Below are positions 1-11,735 of a DNA stretch of 64,000 nt, one piece after another. The DNA comes from CAZTPJ01 sp964614515 (GTDB lineage: Bacteria > Planctomycetota > Phycisphaerae > Phycisphaerales > UBA1924). The notes beneath the pieces were generated by a model. The model made no database searches. It was not told the DNA's origin and worked only from the letters and a program-made list of their open reading frames with translations. Positions within the stretch are counted from its first letter, which is position 1; each line of letters starts with the position of its first letter. Both the position numbers and the translations under genes were made by a program. The DNA is taken from positions 1 through 64,000 of the forward strand of contig CAZTPJ010000011.1 in the NCBI GenBank assembly GCA_964614515.1, given 5' to 3'.

Positions 1-696
1 ACGATAGACCCGCTTCCATGCGGGCGCAGGTTTCATCGGCGCTTTGACTACGAAAGCACGCGACGAGTTTCGATGCACGGCCCGCGCGATGAGTTCCTTC
101 CCCGTTCCGCTCTCGCCTGTGACCAGCACGGGCAGATTCGACGCGGCCACGGTCCGCACGGTGCTGATGATCCGGCGCATCGGCTCGGACCCGGCGATGA
201 TGCCTTCGAATCCTTCATGCTGCACGAGATCGCCGAGTTCGCCGGACTCGTGGCGAATCATCACGTTTTCCGCCGCACGATTGACGAGATTTCGGAAGAC
301 TTCGAGATCGAGGGGCTTTTCAATGAAGTCGTACGCGCCGCTTTTGAATGCGGCGCGGGCCGTGCCAACGTCACCGTGGGCGGTGACCATGATCGTTTCG
401 GCGGTGGGCTGGAGTGTTCGTGCGGCTTCGAGGACGACGAGTCCCGCGTCGGCGCCCTCCGGATCGACCTTGGCGCCATCGGTTCCCTCCTGCCACGCGG
501 CCCCGGGCATGCGAAGGTCGGTGATGATGACATCGAACGAGCCGTGCCGAAGTTCGTCCATCGCAGCCTTGACGTCATGCACGATCGTGCAGACATGGCC
601 GAACTTCTTGAGCGCGTCGGCCATGACCTCGGCGTGGTCCGGTTCATCCTCGACGATGAGAATCTGCGCGGCGGGCGTCGTGCGGGTCTGAGACAT
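1..696 (-). CDS. Sigma-54-dependent response regulator, NtrC family (3' end missing)
   Basis: The visible 232 residues form a receiver domain followed by the start of an AAA+ sigma-54 activator domain, so the protein should receive a phosphate from a sensor kinase and drive RpoN-dependent transcription. Seen directly: acidic pair E16/D17, phospho-acceptor D60 in ITDLRMPG, switch lysine K127 in EKPLD, and Walker A GESGTGKE at 194-201. Two oddities. About 18 residues (AAWQEGTDGAKVDPEGAD) sit right after DLRMPG, where family members have a very short loop. After FVV (215-217) the family expects NCA(A)L, but the sequence reads KAPMKPAPAW, so homology ends near base 45, possibly a contig-end artefact. 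No kinase partner is adjacent. The ATG at 696 gives a normal receiver N-terminus. Confidence 0.88.
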   Translation of the reverse strand, partial: MSQTRTTPAAQILIVEDEPDHAEVMADALKKFGHVCTIVHDVKAAMDELRHGSFDVIITDLRMPGAAWQEGTDGAKVDPEGADAGLVVLEAARTLQPTAETIMVTAHGDVGTARAAFKSGAYDFIEKPLDLEVFRNLVNRAAENVMIRHESGELGDLVQHEGFEGIIAGSEPMRRIISTVRTVAASNLPVLVTGESGTGKELIARAVHRNSSRAFVVKAPMKPAPAWKRVYR

Positions 697-833
697 GCGA
701 CGTGAGGATATGCGGCCGAGGCGGGAATCGCGAACGCAGCCGGCGCGCAATGAAAACGGCCGAGGTCGCGCCCACGATGAGCGACCCCGGCCGTATAGCG
801 ACGCTGGCGCGAATGTCGCGGCCAGCGCGTCTG

Positions 834-1652
834 TCAGAAGTCGCACCCGCGCTGGAAGTAGTTGTTGAAGCACAGGAAGTCGAACACATCGCACACACCG
901 CCGCCAGTGACCGACGTGCAATCGCACGCGTACGGATCCCCCGCCTGGAACGCATTGGCGAAGCAGAGCAAGTCAAACACGTCGAGGACGCCGCGCCCGT
1001 TGGACGTGTCGCAGTCGGCGTAGCACTCGGCGAACTGATACATCCAATTGTCGGTGCCAAAGCCTTCGCCGGCCGTTCCCCAGCGAACGGTGCGTGACTT
1101 GAAGATGAGCCTCGACACGGCGTCGTTGCCTTGCACGGCGAAGCCGAGGAACTCATAGCCCGCCTGCGGGATTGCGCCGGCCTGCAGGATTCCCAGAAGC
1201 GTTCCGTTGGTGCTGATGATGTGAATGTCGAGTTTCTCAGAAGAGGCCGCGCCCCAGAAGTCGCCGCCCCACGAGCGAATCGGCACATGGAAGTCGATCT
1301 GAACGTCCACCCCACCCTCGCCCTTGTCGAAGTTGATCCAGCACGACAAGTTGGCCGTGCCGTTGTTGTCGAAGTAGTCGAGCGGCGGGACATCGACGGT
1401 GTTTCGGAAGCCGGTCAGCGGCGTCGTGCCGATCTGCAGGACGCTGGCTGCGCCCGCGATGCCCACAGGCGTTCGCCGGAACGACGCATCTTCGCGAAAT
1501 CCCTCGAAATCCTCGACCACGTCCGGGTCGCCAGTGATCAACTCGAACTGACTCCGGTTGTCGAACAAGAGGATGCCGCCGGGGGACTGCGCCGCCGCGG
1601 GAGCTGTGAACAGAATGAACGCGCACAACGCCAGACAGACCTTTCCAAACAT
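834..1652 (-). CDS. Secreted protein with C-terminal dockerin-like FDxLCF repeats
   Basis: Exported protein of 272 residues and unknown function. The ATG at 1652 was chosen because it opens directly on a signal peptide (MFGKVCLALCAFILFTAPAA, then AQ) and has GGAG ten bases upstream; a longer frame exists but its extra residues look non-coding. The middle (about residues 30-210) resembles secreted, PEP-CTERM-like beta-sandwich proteins, with motifs such as VVEDFEGF. The last 59 residues hold two related units, GRGVLDVFDLLCFANAF and GGGVCDVFDFLCFNNYF, each preceded by DCD/DCT. These resemble divergent calcium-binding dockerin half-repeats common in Phycisphaerae secreted proteins. The same tail occurs on the protein ending at 31620. 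An anchoring or cell-surface role is inferred from the tail only. Confidence 0.82.
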   Translation of the reverse strand: MFGKVCLALCAFILFTAPAAAQSPGGILLFDNRSQFELITGDPDVVEDFEGFREDASFRRTPVGIAGAASVLQIGTTPLTGFRNTVDVPPLDYFDNNGTANLSCWINFDKGEGGVDVQIDFHVPIRSWGGDFWGAASSEKLDIHIISTNGTLLGILQAGAIPQAGYEFLGFAVQGNDAVSRLIFKSRTVRWGTAGEGFGTDNWMYQFAECYADCDTSNGRGVLDVFDLLCFANAFQAGDPYACDCTSVTGGGVCDVFDFLCFNNYFQRGCDF

Positions 1653-2018
1653 GGTGGGTGATCTCCGCCGATTTGGGCTGGATCGCTCGCTGCGCCCCTG
1701 CGAGGAACACTGCGGCACGAACGTCCGACGCGCCCTGCGGCGAGCCTGGCCAAACGCTTACGGACGCTGCAACCGACCTCACGCAGCTCTCTTTCCAACC
1801 GAGGACCAATATACACGGGAAGCAAGCCAAACGCGAGCGGTGTCAACACCCTAACGCCCGAGAATCAGCCTGTCATCGGGATTTTCCCGCATCGCTCGAC
1901 TCGGTTCACCCTGGCGCAGCAACGGCGCTTGATGGGCGAATCCACTTAGGACTTGCCCAACCCTGCTTGTGATCACACGGCACATCCGGCGCATCGGACC
2001 TTGTATTTCCGGACCTGA
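1653..2018. other. 366-bp intergenic region between divergent genes
   Basis: No coding sequence, tRNA or clear terminator was seen. A TATATT on the minus strand (1808-1813) and a TTGACA (1841-1846) both point toward the secreted gene ending at 834, but they are 27 bases apart, too far for a sigma-70 promoter. The region must hold the 5' leaders of both divergent genes. Confidence 0.4.
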
Positions 2019-4484
2019 TTGAAACACAGCAGCCCGCGAACCGTGTCGGTCGATGATCGTGCGGTGAGTTCACGAACCGAAAATGCGCGAACGTCGCTGG
2101 TTTCCGCCAGTCGTAAGGTTGATTCCCTAAACTCGCTTGACGCGGCTTGGAACGCGCTTGCCGAAGTTGCCCAGGGCGCCGAGTCGCACAACCTCCAGCC
2201 AGCAGAGCAACGGAAGATTGTTGCTTCACTCGCCGCTCTCGGGCTGCACACCCCTTCGGCCGCCCTGACGAGAACTCTCACCCATGCAAGTGTTTCGCTC
2301 GGCAAGGCCCCGACCCCCGTCGAGCATGAAGATCTCGTGACCGTCGAAGAGCGAGAGGCACGCGTGTTGGGGAACCTCGCGGCGCTGGCGGATCGCGGCT
2401 CGGCCGTGGCGTCATGCTTCGATTCGTGGCGAGAGGCGCGCCGCGAGGAGGTCTGGGCCCGGGCGATTGACGGGAACATCGTTCGCGGCGGATTGCGGTG
2501 GCGGGATTGGGGGCCGTGGATTGATGCTCGAAGCGCGGCCGTGCGCCTGGCGACCGAGCATGTCCAGCGGCTCGGACTTGAACCGATCATTCTCGAGGGG
2601 ATCTGCCCGCCGTGGTTGCTGATCGAGTTGTGCAAAGCGACGCCCCGGCGGGCCGATGGATCGTGGCCGCGGATCACGATCGTGCAGGAAGATCCGCTTG
2701 AGTTCCTCGACGGCCTTGCGCACGCATCGATGGAAGAGTGGCTGAGCCAGGCACGAGTCGAGGTCATCGTTGGTCCGGCGGCGAGCGACGCACTGGCCAA
2801 GGCCCTGGCGAAGCGAATGGACTATGAACTCTCCGGCCCTGTGATCTCGCTGGAGAGTGTTCGCACGCGCGTTCGTCCGGGACCGCGCGAAGTGTTGATG
2901 CGCGCGGTTGCGGGCCAGCGCAATGCGGAGTCCGCCGCTCGCCGGGAACTGGATCGCACGTACGCGAATCGCACGCCGGCTTGGTGGTCGCGGCGATTCG
3001 CGACCTTGCAGACCAACGGTGAGCCGCTTCGTGTACTCGTGCCGACGTGTCGGTATTCGACGTTCATTCAGCATTCGAGCGTTGGTCTCGCGGCCGCGTT
3101 TGAACGCGCGGGATGTGAGGCGCAGGTGCTCATCGAGCCGGATGACTGCACGCGCTTCATGGCCGGGGCATATCTCAATCGCATCGCGGAATTCAAGCCC
3201 GATCTGGTCGTGCTGATCAACTATGCGCGGGCACACCTGCCGGGCAAGGTTCCGGCCGAGGTTCCGTTCGTCTGCTGGATTCAGGATGCCATGCCGCACT
3301 TGTTCGATGAACGCATCGGCGCCGCGCACGGACCGCTGGACTTTCTCGCGGGGCACTTGCATGGCGAACTCTTCACGCGGTTTCGATATCCATCAACAGG
3401 GCTGATTCCTTCTCCCGTCGTGGCGGATGATGTGCGATTCCATGCCGGCCCGGTCGAGGCCTCGCTGCTGCGCGACCATGCGTGCGATGTGGCGATCGCC
3501 TCGCATCACAGCGAATCTCCGGAGGACATGCATGATCGCCTGATGCGAGAGTGCGCAGGCGAAGCGGAACTTGGCGAGACGTGTCGGCGGCTGCGCCCGC
3601 GCATCGAGACGGCCGTGCGCGGCGGACTGGAGACATCGCCGCTGGCGACCATTGGCGTGGCGGTGCGGGAGTGCATCGACGCGGTGTATGGTCGTCGCGC
3701 GACGCCGCGCGTTGAGTCGATCGTGCGTCGCGTGTACGCGGTGCCGCTGGCGGATCGATTGATGCGGCATGAGACACTGCACTGGGCCGCGGATCTGGCG
3801 GAGCGTCACGGCTGGCGGTTGCATGTATACGGGCGAGGCTGGGAGCGCCATGAGCGATTCGCGAAGTATGCCCGCGGGGAACTCTCGCACGGCGAAGCCC
3901 TTCGCGCGGCGTATCAGGCGGCTCGCGTGCATCTGCACGCCTCGGTCAACACCATCGTGCATCAGCGCGTGATGGAGTGCGCGTTGTCCGGCGGGCTGCC
4001 GTTGTGCCGCGTGCATGGCGATGTGATGGCGAGCATCCGCGCGTGGGCGCAGCAGGCGGCCGTCGTGCGCGATCGGCCCACGCCCGACGCCGCGTTTGAC
4101 ATTGATCCCGCCCGGCATCCTGAAGCCGCGGCCGCGCTGGCCATGCACGCGGATGTCGGAGATTCATCTCGGACGTTTCTTCGCATCTCCGGCAAGCGTG
4201 TTGCGACATTGACCCACGAAGCGGGCTGGAAGTCGCTGTCGCACCACGCCGGGTGGCTGCTCGGCGATCTTGGATCATTGACGTTCTCGACGCGCGCCGG
4301 GCTTGAGGAGCGCATCGGGCGTGCGATTGAGGATGACACTTGGCGTGCCGCGTGCTCACACGGGATCGCCATGCGCGTCCGCGCTGAACTGTCACTGTCG
4401 GCGTTCGCGTCTCGCGTGCTCAGGACGGTCTCACGAACGCTGGCGGAGAAGACGCAATCCGGAGGGACCGCGCGTGCCGCGTGA
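2019..4484 (+). CDS. CgeB-like glycosyltransferase with N-terminal extension
   Basis: A protein of 821 residues. The region from about residue 330 to 690 looks like a spore-maturation CgeB-type glycosyltransferase: a Rossmann start (LRVLVPTCRYS), acceptor-side sequence DLVVLINYAR, FVCWIQDAMPHLFD, then a GT-B C-lobe with LHVYGRGWER and HQRVMECALSGGLPLCR, the usual nucleotide-sugar end. The first 330 residues contain another Rossmann-like stretch with no clear family. The likely role is sugar transfer to a surface polysaccharide or protein; donor and acceptor are unknown. The start is a TTG at 2019 because no ATG lies near the frame opening; a GTG at 2043 is possible. The stop overlaps the start of the next glycosyltransferase by 11 bases, so the two are probably co-expressed. 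Confidence 0.8.
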   Translation: MKHSSPRTVSVDDRAVSSRTENARTSLVSASRKVDSLNSLDAAWNALAEVAQGAESHNLQPAEQRKIVASLAALGLHTPSAALTRTLTHASVSLGKAPTPVEHEDLVTVEEREARVLGNLAALADRGSAVASCFDSWREARREEVWARAIDGNIVRGGLRWRDWGPWIDARSAAVRLATEHVQRLGLEPIILEGICPPWLLIELCKATPRRADGSWPRITIVQEDPLEFLDGLAHASMEEWLSQARVEVIVGPAASDALAKALAKRMDYELSGPVISLESVRTRVRPGPREVLMRAVAGQRNAESAARRELDRTYANRTPAWWSRRFATLQTNGEPLRVLVPTCRYSTFIQHSSVGLAAAFERAGCEAQVLIEPDDCTRFMAGAYLNRIAEFKPDLVVLINYARAHLPGKVPAEVPFVCWIQDAMPHLFDERIGAAHGPLDFLAGHLHGELFTRFRYPSTGLIPSPVVADDVRFHAGPVEASLLRDHACDVAIASHHSESPEDMHDRLMRECAGEAELGETCRRLRPRIETAVRGGLETSPLATIGVAVRECIDAVYGRRATPRVESIVRRVYAVPLADRLMRHETLHWAADLAERHGWRLHVYGRGWERHERFAKYARGELSHGEALRAAYQAARVHLHASVNTIVHQRVMECALSGGLPLCRVHGDVMASIRAWAQQAAVVRDRPTPDAAFDIDPARHPEAAAALAMHADVGDSSRTFLRISGKRVATLTHEAGWKSLSHHAGWLLGDLGSLTFSTRAGLEERIGRAIEDDTWRAACSHGIAMRVRAELSLSAFASRVLRTVSRTLAEKTQSGGTARAA

Positions 4485-6171
4485 AGTGCATGGCGCAGCT
4501 GTTGGGCGTGACGTACTCACGCCGCGAGTCATCGCGCCGCTTCGGCCAGAGCCGATCAGCGGGATCAGCGCCTGGGCCGGGCGCATGGCGAACACCCGCG
4601 CGTGGCGCGGGCGCTGGGTCAACATCGTGGCCGGGGAGCAGTCGTGTGCCGACGAGTCGAGCGCCGCGAGCGACCCGAATGCGACGCGGGTTTCATGGTC
4701 CGCCGATGCGAGTCCTGCGGAGCAGACGAGGCGGGTCGCGGCTGTGGTTCGCGAACGCGCGCCGTGTGTCATCGTCGGCAACGATGTCGCACACGCGTAC
4801 CTGGCCGGGGCGCTGCTGCGACATCGCGGGGTGCGCACGCTGGGCGTCGCACACACATCACACGAAGCGGATGAAGACTTCTTTGAGCGATGCGCGCCGT
4901 TGGCGGATCACTGGGTGGCCGTGAGCCGAGGCGCCGCAGCGAGATTTGGACGCTGGCTGGCGAACGAACAACGCATGATGACGATTCTGCCGTGCGGGGT
5001 TGATGTCGCGGCGATGGCGACACGCGAAGTCACGCCCACGCGGACCTCATCCGCGTCGCCACCGCTCCGGCTGCTCTATGCGGGCAGGCTTGACAAGCAC
5101 TGCAAGCGCGTTCTCGACCTTGTGCTGCTGGCCGATGCGCTGCTCACGCATGACGTGTCTTTCACACTCACTATCGCGGGCGATGGGTCAGCGCGAGAGG
5201 AACTTCATACGGCCATGTCGCGACACATCGCCGATGGCCGGGTCGAGATGCTCGGCCGCGTCGCACCCGACGCAATGTCGCGGTTGTATGCCTCGCATGA
5301 TGTTCTGGTGCTCACGAGCGCGTTCGAAGGCTCGCCCGTCACGGCCGCCGAAGCGATGGCGCACGGGTGCGCCGTGGCGATCACCACGGGATGCGGCGGC
5401 GCGGTTGACGTCGTGACCGACGGGGCTGAGGGCGTGGTCGTGCCCGTGGGCGAGATGGATGAAATGGCGCGGCGGATCGCGCGACTGGCGCGTGATCCCG
5501 CGGCGTTGTCGCGGATGCGCTCGGCCGCACGCTCGCTCGCACGGCGAATATTTGACATTGAACGACACGCGAACGAGTACGCGAAACTTGCCACGGCGTG
5601 CGAGATGGCGTCCGCGGGTTACGCCGCTGATGACGCCGTGGCGCTTGACGAAACGTGGTCGCGCGTGCGGTCGGTCATGGCGTTGCTTGGTGCGTGCGAG
5701 GCGTCGGAGATGCGCACGCTCGCGCGGTGGTGGCTGGCGGATGTGGGTGCGAACGTGAACCTCGCCGAGGCGCTTCCGATGGAGACGCCCCGGGTGGTCC
5801 GATACGCGGAACGCAAACTGATCGACGCGATCACACGGCTAGGCACGGCCGGGCATTCGCGCCTGGCGCTCTTCGGCGCTGGACGACACACGCAGCGCCT
5901 TGTGGACGTGATCGCAGCGCGGGCTGAGATCGTCGCGATTCTCGACGATGGCGCTGGCGAAGCGAAAGGCCCGCCGGCGATGATCGGCGGAAAATCGGTC
6001 GTCAAGCCGGCAATGGGCGTTGTGCTTGGCGTGCAGGCGGTCATCGTGTCAAGCGATGAGCATGAGGAGGCGCTGGCGAACCGCGCACGCGAAGCGTTGC
6101 CGGAACTTCCGCTGACGACGCTGTACGGACCGGTGCGAGCCGGACTTGTGCGTCCGGGCGTGGCGGCGTGA
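4474..6171 (+). CDS. GT4-family glycosyltransferase with C-terminal Rossmann domain
   Basis: A 565-residue GT-B enzyme. The GTG at 4474 is chosen because GGAGG (4461-4465) sits eight bases upstream, inside the end of the previous gene; longer frames overlap that gene without support. Family 4 features are plain: RLLYAGRLDKHCKRV, FTLTIAGDG, VEMLGRVAPDAMSRLY, and the donor site SAFEGSPVTAAEAMAHG. The last 100 residues are a separate domain with ALFGAGRHTQRL, a glycine-rich Rossmann turn like those attached to some sugar-modifying enzymes. Partner of the CgeB-like gene upstream; together they look like a two-gene glycosylation module. The stop codon lies two bases from the stop of the convergent HPr gene, so there is no room for a terminator between them. 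Confidence 0.88.
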   Translation: MPREVHGAAVGRDVLTPRVIAPLRPEPISGISAWAGRMANTRAWRGRWVNIVAGEQSCADESSAASDPNATRVSWSADASPAEQTRRVAAVVRERAPCVIVGNDVAHAYLAGALLRHRGVRTLGVAHTSHEADEDFFERCAPLADHWVAVSRGAAARFGRWLANEQRMMTILPCGVDVAAMATREVTPTRTSSASPPLRLLYAGRLDKHCKRVLDLVLLADALLTHDVSFTLTIAGDGSAREELHTAMSRHIADGRVEMLGRVAPDAMSRLYASHDVLVLTSAFEGSPVTAAEAMAHGCAVAITTGCGGAVDVVTDGAEGVVVPVGEMDEMARRIARLARDPAALSRMRSAARSLARRIFDIERHANEYAKLATACEMASAGYAADDAVALDETWSRVRSVMALLGACEASEMRTLARWWLADVGANVNLAEALPMETPRVVRYAERKLIDAITRLGTAGHSRLALFGAGRHTQRLVDVIAARAEIVAILDDGAGEAKGPPAMIGGKSVVKPAMGVVLGVQAVIVSSDEHEEALANRAREALPELPLTTLYGPVRAGLVRPGVAA

Positions 6172-6173
6172 GT

Positions 6174-6449
6174 TCACTCTTCGCCGAAGCGTGAGTTGAC
6201 CAGATCGGTCAGGGCCTTGATGGCGGCGTCGGCGTCGTCGCCTTCGGCGGCGATGCGCAGGGTGGTGCCCTTGGTGGCGGCGAGCATGAGCATCTGCATG
6301 ATGGACTTGCCATCGACGGTCTGATCGGCACGGGCGACGGTGACGGATGACTTGAATCGCGAGGCGACGTCGACGAACGACATCGCGGGCCTGGCGTGGA
6401 GGCCAAGACGGTTCTGAATCGTGATGTCAGCCTCGACTCGCTTGGACAC
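6174..6449 (-). CDS. ptsH: HPr-family phosphocarrier protein
   Basis: A 91-residue HPr/NPr. It carries phosphate from Enzyme I to EIIA proteins. The active-site histidine is in LGLHARPA (residues 16-23), and the regulatory-serine region is DGKSIMQMLMLAA, so both phosphorylation sites seem present. The start is GTG at 6449, with AGG eight bases upstream; this gives the normal HPr length, whereas a longer open frame to 6722 is shadow sequence over the next gene. It is third in the order hpf, ptsN, ptsH. That order recalls the proteobacterial rpoN-hpf-ptsN-npr locus and suggests a regulatory (nitrogen-type) phosphorelay rather than sugar uptake. No Enzyme I or membrane EIIBC is in the window. 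Confidence 0.9.
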   Translation of the reverse strand: MSKRVEADITIQNRLGLHARPAMSFVDVASRFKSSVTVARADQTVDGKSIMQMLMLAATKGTTLRIAAEGDDADAAIKALTDLVNSRFGEE

Positions 6450-6510
6450 GGTCGGCACCTGGGAGGGATCCGCGGCCGACGCACGCGGGAATCTGAAACG
6501 ATGTGCGGGA

Positions 6511-6987
6511 TCAGCCGGCGAACTGATGCGCGTCGGCCTCTTCGAGGAGCACGCGCACGGCTTCCACGTTGGAAGCCTGCCTGAGAAACTTGCGGAACGT
6601 GTCCTTCGAGAGGCTCGCGAAGATGACCTGCATGGCCTTGAGGTGCTCATCGGGTCGATCAGCGGGCGAGAGAAGAAGGAACACGGAATAGACCGGCTGG
6701 CGGTCGAGCGAGGCGAAGTCAATCCCGCGCTCGCTCAGGCCGATGGCCGCACGCATCACGCCCACGCCGTCATGCTTGATATGCGGCACGGCGACGCCCT
6801 TGCCAAAGCCGGTGGAGGCTTGTCGCTCGCGGTCGAGGACGCGTTTGATGAGATCGTCGCGTTGCGCGGCCGCGGCGGCGCCGGAGGCGACGAGCGCGTC
6901 AATGAGTTCGGCGACGGCCTCATCGCGAGTCGTGGCGGCGAGTCGCGGAATGATGGCGCCCGGGGCGACAATCTGCGTGAGTTTCAT
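6511..6987 (-). CDS. ptsN: PTS EIIA-like protein, PtsN/fructose family
   Basis: A 158-residue EIIA domain protein. The phosphorylated histidine is H69 in GFGKGVAVPHIKH, the family signature. The N-terminus MKLTQIVAPGAI matches PtsN proteins, and GGAG lies upstream, so ATG 6987 is preferred. An in-frame ATG at 7017 overlaps the hpf stop as ATGA and would add ten residues, so translational coupling with hpf is also possible. By family, it accepts phosphate from HPr and works as a regulatory switch. The neighbours hpf (upstream) and HPr (downstream) support a PTS-Ntr-like system tied to ribosome hibernation or stress. Confidence 0.9.
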   Translation of the reverse strand: MKLTQIVAPGAIIPRLAATTRDEAVAELIDALVASGAAAAAQRDDLIKRVLDRERQASTGFGKGVAVPHIKHDGVGVMRAAIGLSERGIDFASLDRQPVYSVFLLLSPADRPDEHLKAMQVIFASLSKDTFRKFLRQASNVEAVRVLLEEADAHQFAG

Positions 6988-7013
6988 CGACGTGCGTTCT
7001 CCGGGGACGTGGG

Positions 7014-7322
7014 TCATCGCTTCTCGTTCTTGAGTTTGTCCTTGAAGTCGGTCAACTGACGGGTCGCCTTCTGCACCGCGCTATCGATCGTCGCGTACAG
7101 ATCATCGCCCTTGCCGTGACTCACGAAGTCGTCATGTTTCTCAACGTCGACGATGATCTCGACATCGTAGGTGACATGGTTGGAGTGTCCCAGACGGCTT
7201 ATCGTGACGGTGATGAGTTGCACGCCGTCAAAGTATCTCGGCAGTTTCGAGACCTTCGATTCGGCGTGTTCGCGTATGGCGTCGGTGATGACGAAGTCTC
7301 GACCGATGACCTCGATTCGCAT
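7014..7322 (-). CDS. hpf: Ribosome hibernation-promoting factor, short form
   Basis: A 102-residue protein of the HPF/YfiA family, which binds the small-subunit A and P sites and idles ribosomes during starvation. Visible signs are MRIEVIGRDFVITDAIREHAE, the repeated ITVTISRLG and YDVEIIVDV strands, and the helix DDLYATIDSAVQKATRQL. It lacks the C-terminal dimerisation domain of long HPFs, so it is the short form. The ATG at 7322 is set by AAGGAGA seven bases upstream; a frame reaching 7364 has no such site. It is the first gene of the hpf-ptsN-ptsH operon, and its TGA overlaps a possible ptsN ATG. Confidence 0.93.
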   Translation of the reverse strand: MRIEVIGRDFVITDAIREHAESKVSKLPRYFDGVQLITVTISRLGHSNHVTYDVEIIVDVEKHDDFVSHGKGDDLYATIDSAVQKATRQLTDFKDKLKNEKR

Positions 7323-7433
7323 GCAATCTCCTTTTCGGGAGGCGGACCACACGATCCGACGCACCCGTCAAAACCCTGGAAGTTGAAGCGGCAGTCCCAA
7401 GACAGTCAACTGTACGACGTTCGCGGGCCATTG

Positions 7434-8339
7434 TCAGTCGGACTTTCGCGAGTCTTCGGCGATCACCTCCGGAGCGGCGTGAAGACTCTCGGCCGGTTCA
7501 ATCGGCGGCATGGCCTGTCGCCCGGGGACGAGGACGCCGCCGGTGAGTACAAAGCGAATGGCTTCATCGACGGTGAAGGGCAGGTCGATCACGTCCCTTT
7601 CGGGCACGTTGATGGTGAATCCCGTAAATGGGGTGGGCGTTGAAGGAATGAAAATCGAGAGGCACCGGCCGTCAGCGGCCTCGGCAATCGTGCGGAGGCT
7701 CGATGATGTCACGAATCCAAGCGTCCAGATGCCCTTGCGGGGATACTCGACCAGGATGACCCGTTTGAAGGCCAGCGGCGCGTCGCCCATGACGAGGTCG
7801 ACGAGTTGCTTGACGTGCGGATAAATCTGCTTGAAGCCTGGCAACTGAAAGAGCATGGCCTCAAGACGTGCGTAAAGACGACGGCCGATCAGCCCGCCCA
7901 GCAGCACGCCCGCGAGATATACGGCGATGATGGCCACAAGCAGGCCAACGCCGGAGAGGTACCAGTGTGACTGCCACTGGCGCTTGAACGCATCGGATCG
8001 CGCCCGCTCGCGAAGTTGCTCGGGCGTGAGGCGGCGCTGCACCGACGTTGGCAGGGTCGCGCGATACTCCGCGAGATCCTCGTCAGACACACGAAACCAC
8101 GCGGGAAGTTGATTTTCCGGCAGGACGCGCGGCGTCACCGCGATCACCACCGTGCGAATCCCCGTGTTCACAGGTTCCGCCACGTTGCGGAAGAGGAACA
8201 CAAACGCATACCACAGAATCCACAGCGTCAGAATCGACGGCAAGAGCACGGCCAAGCCACGAAAGAAGAACCGGCGGAAGTCGCTGGTGAACGTCTTCTT
8301 GTGAGGAGGTTTGGCGGTGCTGGTCGGCGGATGAGACAT
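7434..8339 (-). CDS. DUF502 family membrane protein
   Basis: A 301-residue integral membrane protein of the DUF502 family (related to plant LIKE-COV proteins). Two hydrophobic spans are clear: FFRGLAVLLPSILTLWILWY at about 25-45 and LSGVGLLVAIIAVYLAGVLL at about 130-150. The family core follows: LEAMLFQLPGFKQIYPHVKQ, then KRVILVEYPRKGIWTLGFVT and SIFIPSTPTPFTG. The loop between the spans (about 60-125) is longer and more charged than usual. Function is unknown in bacteria. It lies between hpf and leuS on the same strand, but spacing gives no proof of co-transcription. Confidence 0.9.
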   Translation of the reverse strand: MSHPPTSTAKPPHKKTFTSDFRRFFFRGLAVLLPSILTLWILWYAFVFLFRNVAEPVNTGIRTVVIAVTPRVLPENQLPAWFRVSDEDLAEYRATLPTSVQRRLTPEQLRERARSDAFKRQWQSHWYLSGVGLLVAIIAVYLAGVLLGGLIGRRLYARLEAMLFQLPGFKQIYPHVKQLVDLVMGDAPLAFKRVILVEYPRKGIWTLGFVTSSSLRTIAEAADGRCLSIFIPSTPTPFTGFTINVPERDVIDLPFTVDEAIRFVLTGGVLVPGRQAMPPIEPAESLHAAPEVIAEDSRKSD

Positions 8340-8383
8340 GTTGAGTGATTCTATCGTCGAGTCGCACCGAAGTTCACGACGCG

Positions 8384-11440
<3,057 letters not shown>

Positions 11441-11735
11441 GGCGGGCGAAGTGTAGTGAGGCTGCATGGCGAGATGCAGTCGTCAGACCCGCGATGGGCG
11501 GGGAGGACCACGGCCCGGGCGATGCGTCGAATGGGCGGGTTGTGCGGTGTGCGCGAATTTTTCCGTTTCTGCTGGCAATCCCGAGGATTTGGTGTAGGTT
11601 CTTTGGTGAAGGACTTTGCGGGCCGGACTGAACACCCGGCTGAGGAACCTCAATCGCAAAGCACAGAACAGACGTTGTTCGGAGAACACCAGCGGCGGCC
11701 AGTGTGGAAACTGCGCGCCGCGAGGGGGAAGTGCC

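Noticed and set aside
1808..1846. TTGACA and TATATT upstream of the secreted-protein gene
   Set aside because: The boxes are in the right order but 27 bases apart, far outside the 16-18 base range for sigma-70.
6171..6174. A terminator between the convergent glycosyltransferase and HPr genes
   Set aside because: Only two bases separate the stop codons, and no stable hairpin with a T tract was found at the junction.
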